DNA of 64,000 bases from Spongiibacter nanhainus (lineage in GTDB: Bacteria > Pseudomonadota > Gammaproteobacteria > Pseudomonadales > Spongiibacteraceae), in the NCBI RefSeq assembly GCF_016132545.1, contig NZ_CP066167.1, positions 709,001 to 773,000 of the forward strand. The letters are read 5' to 3'. Under the pieces are notes generated by a model. It made no database searches, was not told the DNA's origin, and was given only the letters and a program-made list of their open reading frames with translations. This document shows positions 54,667-62,939 of this stretch, one piece after another; the first letter of the stretch is position 1, and each line of letters opens with the position of its first letter. The position numbers and the translations under genes are program-made.

Positions 54667-54886
54667 CTAAGCTGCGCACCTTAATGTTAATAATCGCTCT
54701 CAGGTGGTTCGGCTTTTGCTTCTGTTGGTTGTAGTGCTGGATGTAGTGCTGGATTCAATGCGGTTAATATTGGCTCCGAATGGACGGGGCAGCACGCAGC
54801 AGCCGAGGTCGGGGCAGGGATGGAGCACCTCACACAGACGAAACGCCAGCGTGAATAGGCACTACACCCTCTAGTTTTCTAACGCC

Positions 54887-54892
54887 TATAAT
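54887..54892 (+). promoter_or_regulatory. -10 box before the sensor kinase gene
   Basis: TATAAT 49 bp before the GTG start. No consensus -35 was seen. Confidence 0.35.
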
Positions 54893-54940
54893 GCGCTGCG
54901 ATAGCTAACGCCAAAGAGCCCAACCCAACGAGCCAAAACA

Positions 54941-57900
54941 GTGCAGCAACCACAGGCGCCATCAGACCCGGGTCCCGCCCAGCAACATATTTTCAGGGTG
55001 CGGCGTAGCTATAACCGCTGGGTAGCCAACCAGACCCTCGAGGACTATGCGCTGCGTTTCACCGCCAAGCGGGCTCGGCGCTGGTCTACCGCCAGGGTGT
55101 CTAATACGGCACTGGGGGCGATTTCCTTCCTAGCTCTGGAGGCTATTGGCGGCGCCATTACCCTGAGTTACGGCTTCAGCAATGCGGTGGCGGCAGTCAT
55201 GGTGGTGGGGGCCATCATCTTCTTGACCGGTCTGCCGATTTGCTATCATGCTGCAAAACAGGGCGTTGATATCGATTTGCTCACTCGTGGTGCAGGCTTC
55301 GGCTATATCGGCTCAACCTTAACCTCTCTGATCTACGCCTCGTTCACTTTTATCTTCTTTGCTCTGGAGGCGGCGATTATGGCGCTGGCTCTGGAGTTGA
55401 CCCTCAATATTCCCCTTTCCATTGGCTATATCATCAGCTCAGTGGTGGTCATTCCCCTTGTCACCCACGGCATCACCTTAATCAGCCGCTTCCAGGTCTG
55501 GACGCAGCCATTGTGGATTGTGCTACAGCTGGTTCCTCTGGCGGTGATTGCCTTTCAGGCCGATGGGGCGGTGGCCCAGTGGCGCGGCTACGTTCCCGAG
55601 GATCAGGGGCCGGGGCTCAATGTATTGGCCTTCGGCGCGGCGTCGGCGGTACTGTTCTCGCTCATTGCCCAGATTGGCGAACAGGTCGATTTCCTGCGTT
55701 TTCTGCCCCATCAGAAAAAACCGGATCGGCGTTGGTGGCTGGCAATGATTGCCGCTGGCCCCGGCTGGATTATCAGCGGGGTCGTCAAGGTATTGATCGG
55801 ATCGTTTCTGGCGGTTCTGGCGTTGAACCACGGGATTCCCGTTAGTGAGGCTTCTGACCCAAACCGTATGTACCTCACCGCATTTGGTTACTTGAATGTC
55901 GGCCCAGAGCTAACCCTGTTGCTATGCGGGGTATTTGTGGTGTTGTCGCAGCTGAAGATCAATGTGACTAACGCCTACGCGGGTTCTATCGCCTGGTCCA
56001 ACTTCTTCTCTAGGCTTACCCACAATCACCCCGGTCGGGTGGTATGGCTGGTATTTAATGTCGCCATTGCGCTGACTCTGATGGAATTGGGTATCTACCG
56101 GGTGCTGGAGGACATTCTCAGCGTTTACTCCATTATTGCTCTGGCCTGGGTGGGTTCGCTGGTGGCGGATCTGGTCATTAACCGCCCACTGGGGCTACGC
56201 CCCAAAACCATGGAGTTTAAGCGCGCCCATCTCTATGACATTAACCCGGTGGGGGTGGGTTCGATGATTATTGCCTCGGTGTTGGGCTTTATGGCTCACG
56301 CCGGACAGTTTGGTGACATTGCCCACGCGCTGTCCTCCTTTATTGCGTTGGGAGCGACCTTTATCTGCGCGCCAGTGATTGCCTGGGTGACTAAGGGCAA
56401 GTACTACATCGCCAGGGAGCCGGTCTCCTTTGGCGAGAAGGAAGATGCCCGCTGCTGCATTTGTTATCACTACTTTGAGCCCGAGGATATGACATACTGC
56501 CCCGCCTATTCGGGGGCGATATGTTCCTTGTGCTGCTCATTGGACAGTCGTTGTCACGACATGTGCAAGGAAAACTCCCGTTTGCAGGAGCAATTGATTA
56601 ACGCTCTGGGGGTGCTGGTGCCACGCCATTGGGTAAAAGTGCTCAATACCCGTACCGGCCATTTCCTGGGCTTGTTTTTACTGACCAGTTTTATGATCGC
56701 CGGGGTGCTGGGGGTAGTCTATATCCAGATTACCACCGATGAGGGCATGGACCCGGCAGCCGCCGCCAGTGCGCTAAGCAATGTCTTCTTTATTTTGCTG
56801 ATTGTCTGTGGGGTGTTGGCGTGGATGTTTGCCTTGGTCCACGACAGCCGCCGAGTGGCCCAGGAGGAGACCGAGCGGCAGACCGAATTGCTTACTGCAG
56901 AAATCAAGGCCCACATCCAGACTGACCTTAAGCTCCAGCAGGCCAAGGAGGCGGCTGAAGCGGCTAACAATGCCAAGAGTCGCTATTTGACCGGTATCAG
57001 CCATGAGTTGCGATCTCCCCTGAATGCCATATTAGGTTACGCTCAGTTGTTGGAAAAGGACCCGGCGATCCCGGAAAACCGCCGCCAGGCCCTGAATGTG
57101 ATTCGCCGCAGTAGCGACCACCTGGCAGACTTGATCGAAGGTTTGCTGGATATCAGTCGAATTGAGGCTGGCCGCCTGGATTTGAGTCGCAACGATGTCA
57201 ACCTGAGTGCCTTGTTGGATCAGATCGTCGGCATGTTTCAAATCCAGGCCAACAGCAAGGGAATCGGCTTTAGTTTTGACCGTTTGACGCCTCTGCCCGA
57301 GACCATTCGAACAGACGAGAAACGTTTGCGGCAGATCTTGATAAACCTACTGTCCAATGCCATTAAGTACACCCACCAGGGCGCGGTGACCTTTACCGTG
57401 AGCTACCGCAATCAGGTGGCGGAATTTCACATTCGCGATAGCGGAGAGGGCATCGCCTCCGAGGATATGGACCGGATTTTTCACCCCTTTGAGCGGGTCC
57501 GTAAAGCGGGTTCACCCCATATAGCCGGTACCGGCCTGGGGCTTACCATTACCCGGCTGCTGTGCGACATGATGGGTGGCGATCTCAGTCTGTCCAGCGA
57601 AGAGGGGCGCGGTACCCATGCCAAGGTATCGCTGATGTTGCCCTCCAGCGATAAATTGGTCAGTCGCTCGGTTCAGGAGCAGCAGATTTGGGGCTACGAG
57701 GGTGAAGAGAAAACCGTGTTTGTGGTGGACGACGAGCCTGCGCACCGAAGCCTGATCTGCGACTTGCTTGGCCCGCTGGGTTTTAACATGGTGCAGGCGA
57801 CAGATGGGCCAACATGTCTGGATATGTTGGATATCTGCGATGAGCGGCCGGGTATATACCTGCTCGATGTGTCCATGCCGGGGATGTCTGGCTGGCAGTT

Positions 57901-58327
57901 GGCCAAGCGCTTGAGGGGGATGATGCCCGATGCCTGCATCATCATGATCTCTGCCAATGCTATAGAGTCGCCACCTGACGATATTGGCGCAGCGCCTCAC
58001 AGTGCCTACTTACTTAAGCCGGTGAGAATCAATCACTTGTTGAAGAGTCTTCACGACCATGCGGGGATAGTCTGGCGGAGCCGACCTGCGCCGCAGGAGC
58101 CTTCGCAGCCCACTCAACTGAGTACCTCGATTCAAATTCCCAGCGAGGAGCGGGCTGAGTTGCTGCGGCTCGCTAAAATTGGATATGCCAAAGGAATGCA
58201 GCAGTGCTTGGACAATATAGAAGCGGAAGCGACGCTTCCCGCCGAGCAGTTCCGCATACTGCGGGAGCTCGCCAATCGTTTTCAATTCAGCGCCCTGACC
58301 CGGCTGCTGGAGGGGGAAAGCGCGTGA
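54941..58327 (+). CDS. NCS1-permease-like hybrid histidine kinase
   Basis: The 1128-residue product joins several modules. Residues about 40-490 are a 12-helix domain resembling nucleobase/cation symporters (NCS1, CodB/Mhp1-like; EDYALRFTAKRARRWS, ALEAIGGAITLSYG). Residues about 502-545 are a Cys-rich segment with at least ten Cys (CCICYHYF, CPAYSGAICSLCC, CHDMCKE), zinc-finger-like. Two more helices follow (about 570-595 and 608-632), then a coiled coil, HisKA with His688 in SHELRSPLNAILGY, HATPase with IKYTHQG and GTGLGLTITRLL, and a receiver domain with Asp976. The start is GTG at 54941. It is divergent from the amide importer operon and overlaps a response-regulator gene. I infer a transporter-like sensor of amides or a related nitrogen compound. 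Confidence 0.85.
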   Translation: MQQPQAPSDPGPAQQHIFRVRRSYNRWVANQTLEDYALRFTAKRARRWSTARVSNTALGAISFLALEAIGGAITLSYGFSNAVAAVMVVGAIIFLTGLPICYHAAKQGVDIDLLTRGAGFGYIGSTLTSLIYASFTFIFFALEAAIMALALELTLNIPLSIGYIISSVVVIPLVTHGITLISRFQVWTQPLWIVLQLVPLAVIAFQADGAVAQWRGYVPEDQGPGLNVLAFGAASAVLFSLIAQIGEQVDFLRFLPHQKKPDRRWWLAMIAAGPGWIISGVVKVLIGSFLAVLALNHGIPVSEASDPNRMYLTAFGYLNVGPELTLLLCGVFVVLSQLKINVTNAYAGSIAWSNFFSRLTHNHPGRVVWLVFNVAIALTLMELGIYRVLEDILSVYSIIALAWVGSLVADLVINRPLGLRPKTMEFKRAHLYDINPVGVGSMIIASVLGFMAHAGQFGDIAHALSSFIALGATFICAPVIAWVTKGKYYIAREPVSFGEKEDARCCICYHYFEPEDMTYCPAYSGAICSLCCSLDSRCHDMCKENSRLQEQLINALGVLVPRHWVKVLNTRTGHFLGLFLLTSFMIAGVLGVVYIQITTDEGMDPAAAASALSNVFFILLIVCGVLAWMFALVHDSRRVAQEETERQTELLTAEIKAHIQTDLKLQQAKEAAEAANNAKSRYLTGISHELRSPLNAILGYAQLLEKDPAIPENRRQALNVIRRSSDHLADLIEGLLDISRIEAGRLDLSRNDVNLSALLDQIVGMFQIQANSKGIGFSFDRLTPLPETIRTDEKRLRQILINLLSNAIKYTHQGAVTFTVSYRNQVAEFHIRDSGEGIASEDMDRIFHPFERVRKAGSPHIAGTGLGLTITRLLCDMMGGDLSLSSEEGRGTHAKVSLMLPSSDKLVSRSVQEQQIWGYEGEEKTVFVVDDEPAHRSLICDLLGPLGFNMVQATDGPTCLDMLDICDERPGIYLLDVSMPGMSGWQLAKRLRGMMPDACIIMISANAIESPPDDIGAAPHSAYLLKPVRINHLLKSLHDHAGIVWRSRPAPQEPSQPTQLSTSIQIPSEERAELLRLAKIGYAKGMQQCLDNIEAEATLPAEQFRILRELANRFQFSALTRLLEGESA

Positions 58328-59232
58328 CAGATAAGCTGCGTAAACGCGACGTGGTGTTGGTGGTGGACGATTCGCCGGAGACGCTGGGTATGCTCAATGA
58401 GACTCTGGAGCAGGCCGATGTCACGGTGTTGGTGGCATTGGAAGGCAATCAGGCGCTGACTATCGCCAACAGTATTACGCCGGATGTGATTTTGATGGAT
58501 GCCATCATGCCGGGGATGGACGGTTTTGAGACCTGCCGGGAAATCAAGAACAACCGCGATCTGGCCCATATCCCGGTAATCTTTATGACCGGACTCAGTG
58601 ATTCGGAAAGTATCGTCAAAGGTTTTGAGGCCGGCGGCGTGGACTACATCACCAAACCGGTCAACGGCGACGAGTTAATCGCCCGGATGAAGGTGCACCT
58701 CAATAACGCTCGGCTGACGCTCAGTGCCAGAATGGCACTGGATTCGGCTGGGCAGTACCTCATTTCGGTGTCGCCAAAGGGGGAGCTGTTGTGGGCCACG
58801 CCCCAGGCTTATCATCTGTTTGAGCATGTGGGGCTGGAGCAAGAGTGGATTGAAACGAGTCTGCCGGCGCAGCTGAGCCAGATTCTTGAGCCCCGCTACA
58901 ACAAGGAAAAGCCCTTGTTGCTAGAGTCCGGTAACGCGCCACTGGAAGTGCGTTATATCAGTCAAACTGAGCCCAATGAATACTTGATGCAGCTGGTGGA
59001 TTTGGAGCGCCCCAGCGATGTGGAAGTGCTGCGAGCGGCGCTGCCTCTCACCGAGCGGGAGGCCGAGGTCTTGTTGTGGATCGCCCGGGGTAAAACCAAT
59101 CGCGAGGTGGGAACTATTTTGGGGACCAGTCCCAGGACGGTGAATAAGCACCTTGAGCAGCTATTCAGAAAGCTCAATGTAGAAAATCGCACCGCCGCTG
59201 CGGTAATCGCGCTGAAGTATCTCCGGGATTAA
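58324..59232 (+). CDS. Response regulator with LuxR-type HTH
   Basis: The 302-residue product has an N-terminal receiver domain (acidic pair at 15-16 in VVDDSPETLGML, phospho-acceptor Asp59 in ILMDAIMPGMDGFE, Lys in YITKPVNGDE), a middle part of about 100 residues that may be PAS-like (LISVSPKGELLWATPQAYHLF), and a C-terminal LuxR/NarL helix-turn-helix (LTEREAEVLLWIARGKTNREVGTILGTSPRTVNKHL). The GTG overlaps the kinase stop (GTGA), so the two are coupled. It is the probable partner that controls the divergent amide operon. Confidence 0.9.
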   Translation: MTDKLRKRDVVLVVDDSPETLGMLNETLEQADVTVLVALEGNQALTIANSITPDVILMDAIMPGMDGFETCREIKNNRDLAHIPVIFMTGLSDSESIVKGFEAGGVDYITKPVNGDELIARMKVHLNNARLTLSARMALDSAGQYLISVSPKGELLWATPQAYHLFEHVGLEQEWIETSLPAQLSQILEPRYNKEKPLLLESGNAPLEVRYISQTEPNEYLMQLVDLERPSDVEVLRAALPLTEREAEVLLWIARGKTNREVGTILGTSPRTVNKHLEQLFRKLNVENRTAAAVIALKYLRD

Positions 59233-59308
59233 TCGCATTGCCCTTAACGTTGTTGCCGTCCTGATCTTCTGTTAAAGGTATCGGTGTGTCAGGCAGCAGG
59301 GTGACGTC

Positions 59309-59629
59309 ATGAAGTACCTCTTTGAAGTACATATCAAGCCCGGCTATACCGCCGAGGATTATGCCGATGCCTGGGTGCGGGCCAGCGAGATTATCCAGCA
59401 GGCGCCGGGTGCCAGGGGCACGCGCTTGCACCGCAAGTTGGACGATCCCAATTGTTTAATTGCCATCGCCAGTTGGGAGAGCAAAGCCCAGCGAGACGCC
59501 ATGGAAGGGCAGCACAATGAGCGGGTGGCGGAGATTATTCGCAGTGCGGCGCCCTGTTGTGAGATTCGGCCCATCGGTGAATTCGACGAGCCGGAGTGGG
59601 TAGTGTTACCCCCACACATGAAACCGTAG
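59309..59629 (+). CDS. ABM-fold (antibiotic biosynthesis monooxygenase-like) protein
   Basis: The 106-residue product has the ferredoxin-like dimeric fold pattern: YLFEVHIKPGYTAEDYADAWVRASEIIQQAPGARGTRLHRKL, then IAIASWESKAQRDAM and a His/Glu-rich second half. It resembles small ABM-like proteins. Function is unknown. The stop lies immediately before the first GTAGGGCGGACA repeat. Confidence 0.75.
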   Translation: MKYLFEVHIKPGYTAEDYADAWVRASEIIQQAPGARGTRLHRKLDDPNCLIAIASWESKAQRDAMEGQHNERVAEIIRSAAPCCEIRPIGEFDEPEWVVLPPHMKP

Positions 59630-59657
59630 GGCGGACACCGTTTTTGTGTCCGCCGTA
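59625..59657 (+). repeat. GTAGGGCGGACA hairpin repeat, copy 1
   Basis: CGTAGGGCGGACA, a short spacer ending in T-rich bases, then TGTCCGCCGTA. The arms GGCGGACA/TGTCCGCC are perfect. It begins within the last codons of the ABM-like gene and may act as its terminator. Confidence 0.85.
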
Positions 59658-59678
59658 TTCGATTACCCCTTCCGGTTT

Positions 59679-59712
59679 CGTAGGGCGGACATAGCTTTTA
59701 ATGTCCGCCGTA
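59679..59712 (+). repeat. GTAGGGCGGACA hairpin repeat, copy 2
   Basis: Same arms and orientation as copy 1, with a different ten-base spacer, 21 bp further on. Confidence 0.85.
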
Positions 59713-59756
59713 TATACCCGCTTTCTCTCCAAGGTGGTGGTGCCGACCGCTGGATC

Positions 59757-59791
59757 GACGCGGCGGACACAAAACTGTGTCCGCCCTACGG
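59757..59791 (-). repeat. GTAGGGCGGACA hairpin repeat, copy 3 (inverted)
   Basis: Same element in the opposite orientation (GGCGGACA to TGTCCGCCCTACG), overlapping the last bases of trmB. Confidence 0.85.
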
Positions 59792-60490
59792 GTCTTTTCG
59801 GAATAATAAATCCCACACGCCGTGGCCCAGGCGCTCGCCGCGTTTCTCAAATTTGGTCATGGGCCGGAAGTCGGGGCGGGGCGCGTAGTGACCGGGGCCC
59901 TGCATATTGCTGAAGCCCTCCGCGTCGCTCATCACCGCCATCATATGTTCGGCATAGTTCTCCCAATCCGTGGCCAGGTGGATAATGCCGCCGGGGAGTA
60001 ATTTTTGCCGCAATAACTGGATAAACGCCGGCTGGATCAGTCGGCGTTTGTGATGGCGCTTTTTGTGCCAGGGGTCGGGAAAGTAGACCTGAACACGGCT
60101 CAGGCTGGCGTCGGGGATGCGTTGCTCCAGTACCTCTACGGCATCGTCGCAAAACACCCGCAGGTTGGTCAGACCCTGATCTTCTGCCAGGCTCATCAAG
60201 CGCCCGACGCCGGGGCTGTGTACCTCGACGCCGATAAAGTCCTTGTCGGGTTCCGACGCTGCCATTGCGGCCAGAGAGTCCCCCATACCAAAGCCAATCT
60301 CGAATACCCGGGGCGCTTCGCGGCCGAATACGTGCTGGTAATCCAGCAGATCTGGGCTGAGTTCCAGGCCAAGTTGCGGCCACAGCCGGGCATAGGCCTT
60401 TTTCTGGCCATCAGTCATGCGGCCGGTACGCAGCACAAAGCTGCGGATACGGCGCAGCGGTTGTTGGTTTTCGCTCACAGTGCTTTCCAT
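59786..60490 (-). CDS. trmB: tRNA (guanine-N7)-methyltransferase
   Basis: TrmB methylates G46 of tRNA using SAM. The 234-residue product (ATG ending at 60490) has [18 protein letters not shown] (SAM site), [20 protein letters not shown] and the C-terminal [19 protein letters not shown], the family hallmarks. The start overlaps the upstream DUF423 gene by 16 bp. The stop lies inside the third repeat copy. Confidence 0.95.
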   Translation of the reverse strand: MESTVSENQQPLRRIRSFVLRTGRMTDGQKKAYARLWPQLGLELSPDLLDYQHVFGREAPRVFEIGFGMGDSLAAMAASEPDKDFIGVEVHSPGVGRLMSLAEDQGLTNLRVFCDDAVEVLEQRIPDASLSRVQVYFPDPWHKKRHHKRRLIQPAFIQLLRQKLLPGGIIHLATDWENYAEHMMAVMSDAEGFSNMQGPGHYAPRPDFRPMTKFEKRGERLGHGVWDLLFRKDP

Positions 60491-60849
60491 CCTGCGACGG
60501 CCAGGCACAGCCAGCCGATCAGAAATAATGTCCCGCCGATGGGGGTAATGGCGCCCAGCACCCGGATTTCGGTAATAGCCAGCGCGTAGAGGCTGCCGCT
60601 AAATATCACAATGCCCAGGGTAAACAGCCACACTGTGGCTTTCAGGGCGCCGTGGCTGAGCCCTTGTGCCAGCAGTACGGTGACCCCCAGCAGGGCCAGG
60701 GTATGAAAAAAGTGATACTGCACGGCGGTGTGGTAGACCGCCATCATCTCCGGGCTGAGTTTGTCTTTAAGCCCGTGGGCGCCAAAGGCGCCCAGCGCCA
60801 CCGCCAAAAAGCCAAATATTGAAGTTAGTACCAGGCTGATGGACGCCAT
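60475..60849 (-). CDS. DUF423 membrane protein
   Basis: The 124-residue product has four transmembrane helices and the DUF423/YgdD pattern [43 protein letters not shown] with [15 protein letters not shown] and [15 protein letters not shown]. The function is unknown. I use the ATG ending at 60849; the longer frame to 60912 has no conserved residues. Confidence 0.92.
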   Translation of the reverse strand: MASISLVLTSIFGFLAVALGAFGAHGLKDKLSPEMMAVYHTAVQYHFFHTLALLGVTVLLAQGLSHGALKATVWLFTLGIVIFSGSLYALAITEIRVLGAITPIGGTLFLIGWLCLAVAGWKAL

Positions 60850-60967
60850 AGCTGCCTCGCTCAGGTCTGCCAAAAAAGGAGTTTCCACCGGGAAGCCGGC
60901 TATTGTAGTCAAAACCGCCTTGAGACCCCAGTGCCGCTGGTGGATTGTTAGGGTTTTCGCACAGATA

Positions 60968-60994
60968 CAAAAAAGCCCCGCTGTGTGCGGGGCT
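60968..60994 (-). terminator. Terminator of rpoH
   Basis: On the minus strand, a stem AGCCCCGC/GCGGGGCT with a five-base loop is followed by six T, about 24 bp after the rpoH stop. Confidence 0.88.
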
Positions 60995-61017
60995 TTCAGA
61001 GCAAGGGGAGAGAGGCC

Positions 61018-61866
61018 TTAGGCTTCCATACTGGCCCGCAGTTTTTTCATCGCGGCCTGCTCCAGCTGGCGAATGCGCTCGGCAGACACCCCGTAGCGAT
61101 CGGCCAGTTCGTGGAGTGTGGCCTTGCTCTCGGCCAACCAGCGGCTTTGCAGGATGTCCCGGCTGCGCTCGTCCAGTTCAGACATGGCCAGAGTAAGGGC
61201 TTGGTGGCTGGTTTCTTCCCAGTTGTCCGCTTCCAGTACGGCGGCAGGGTCACCGCTTTTGTCTTCCAGGTAGTAGACCGGCGCCACCACACCACTTTCG
61301 TCGTCGGCATCGGCGTCAAAACCCACATCCACCGAGCTCAGACGACCCTCCATGCGGCGCACTTCGTTGACGTCCACACCCAGGTCGTTGGCCACCGCTT
61401 TGGCCTCGTCGTTGCTGAGCCAGGCCAGTTGTTTTTTTGCGCTGCGGAGGTTGAAGAACAATTTGCGCTGGGCCTTGGTGGTGGCCACTTTGACAATACG
61501 CCAGTTGCGCAACACGTACTCGTGAATCTCCGCCTTGATCCAGTGGACGGCAAAAGACACCAGGCGCACACCCTTGCTGGGGTCAAAGCGCTTGACGGCT
61601 TTCATCAGGCCCACGTTGCCTTCCTGAATCAGGTCGGCCTGGGGCAGGCCGTAGCCGCTGTAGCTTTTGGCAATGTGCACCACAAAACGCAGGTGGGACA
61701 TAACCAGCTGACGGGCCGCTTCCAGGTCGCCCTGATAGTGGAGATCTTCCGCCAGTTCGCGCTCGCGCTCGGCGCTGAGCACCGGAATACTGCCAACGGC
61801 TTGAATATATGCCGAGAGGTCACCACCTGGTACTAGCTGCTGCATGGGCTGCAGATGGCCGCTCAT
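61018..61866 (-). CDS. rpoH: Heat-shock sigma factor RpoH (sigma-32)
   Basis: RpoH directs RNA polymerase to heat-shock promoters. The 282-residue product has region 2 ([37 protein letters not shown]), the RpoH box QRKLFFNLR, which binds core and chaperones, and region 4 ([29 protein letters not shown]). The usual ftsYEX neighbours are not upstream; mutM is. The ATG is preceded by AGGAGG. Confidence 0.96.
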   Translation of the reverse strand: MSGHLQPMQQLVPGGDLSAYIQAVGSIPVLSAERERELAEDLHYQGDLEAARQLVMSHLRFVVHIAKSYSGYGLPQADLIQEGNVGLMKAVKRFDPSKGVRLVSFAVHWIKAEIHEYVLRNWRIVKVATTKAQRKLFFNLRSAKKQLAWLSNDEAKAVANDLGVDVNEVRRMEGRLSSVDVGFDADADDESGVVAPVYYLEDKSGDPAAVLEADNWEETSHQALTLAMSELDERSRDILQSRWLAESKATLHELADRYGVSAERIRQLEQAAMKKLRASMEA

Positions 61867-62009
61867 CGCACATCCTCCTAAAAAAGATCGTTTTTAAACC
61901 AGCTCACTATTAGATGCTGTTATAGGCAAAAGTTCAAGTGCGCCAGATCAATAAATTGCCGCAAAGCGTTGTGGGGCGTGGGTTTGCGGCGATTTCTGAA
62001 GCCCGGGGC

Positions 62010-62825
62010 TCAGCGTTGGCAGCGGGGGCAAAATACGGTGCTGCGCTGGGCCAGACGGATTTCTTTCAGGGGGGTAGCGCAGCTGGGGCAGGGCTTGCCG
62101 GCCCTGCCGTAGACCTGCAGCTCCTGCTTGAAATAGCCGGGCTTGCCGTCGCCGCCGATAAAATCCCGCAGTGTGGTGCCGCCCTGGTCGATGGCTTTTT
62201 GCAGCACCGCTTTGGACGCCGCCACCAGCGCCTGGTAGCGGGCCCGGCTAATGCGGCCCGCGGCCCGGTCCGGGCGGATGCCGGCCATAAACAGGGCTTC
62301 ATTGGCGTAAATGTTGCCGACGCCCACCACGATATGCCCGTCCATAAGCAGGCTTTTGACCGGGATTTTGCGCCCCCTTGCACACTGGTAGAGATAGTCG
62401 CCACTAAAGTCGTCCGATAGCGGCTCGGGACCCAGTTTGACCAGCAGGGGGTGGCTGTTTGGCTCCGCATCGATCCAGATCACGGCGCCGAAGCGGCGCG
62501 GGTCGGTGTAGCGCAGCACCCGTCCGCTGCCAAGCTGCCAGTCAATATGATCGTGGATGCCGGCGGGGGTCTCCGCCGGTACAAAATACAACCGACCAGA
62601 CATGCCCAGATGAATCATCAAATGGCCTCGATCCAGTTCCAGCAGCAGGTACTTGGCACGGCGCCGCACCCCTCGGATGGTGCGCCCGGCTAGCCGTTGC
62701 GGCAAGTCATCCAGTACTGGCCAGCGCAGGCGGGTGTCCCGCACGGTGACAGCATTGATGGTTTGATCGAGCAGGTGGGGGCTGACGCCCCGGCGGACCG
62801 TTTCGACTTCGGGCAATTCTGGCAA
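62010..62825 (-). CDS. mutM: Formamidopyrimidine-DNA glycosylase
   Basis: MutM (Fpg) removes 8-oxoguanine and formamidopyrimidines from DNA. The 271-residue product starts MPELPEVETVRRG, with Pro2 as nucleophile and Glu3, has the H2TH motif GVGNIYANEALFMAGIRPDR, and a C-terminal zinc finger with CPSC and CPRC plus QRSTVFCP. Length is normal. Confidence 0.97.
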   Translation of the reverse strand: MPELPEVETVRRGVSPHLLDQTINAVTVRDTRLRWPVLDDLPQRLAGRTIRGVRRRAKYLLLELDRGHLMIHLGMSGRLYFVPAETPAGIHDHIDWQLGSGRVLRYTDPRRFGAVIWIDAEPNSHPLLVKLGPEPLSDDFSGDYLYQCARGRKIPVKSLLMDGHIVVGVGNIYANEALFMAGIRPDRAAGRISRARYQALVAASKAVLQKAIDQGGTTLRDFIGGDGKPGYFKQELQVYGRAGKPCPSCATPLKEIRLAQRSTVFCPRCQR

Positions 62826-62939
62826 GGGTTATTCCTCGGGTGTGGCAGACTCGGTGTATTCGGAGGCATGACATTGTGCTGAGCAGCGGCGACAATGGCA
62901 ATTCTGTTTTTCCGCAATTCCAGTGATCTGACCCAGCCT

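Larger units (their letters stand above)
54478..54940. other. Divergent promoter region, importer operon and sensor kinase
   Basis: 463 bp without a gene, serving both the minus-strand operon and the plus-strand kinase. It contains a nested inverted repeat at 54633-54666 and a TATAAT at 54887-54892. No other clear sites were seen. Confidence 0.6.

Noticed and set aside
54662-54676. Sigma-54 promoter (TGGCAC...GC) in the divergent region
   Set aside because: The GG to GC spacing is nine, not ten, and the -12 element is poor.
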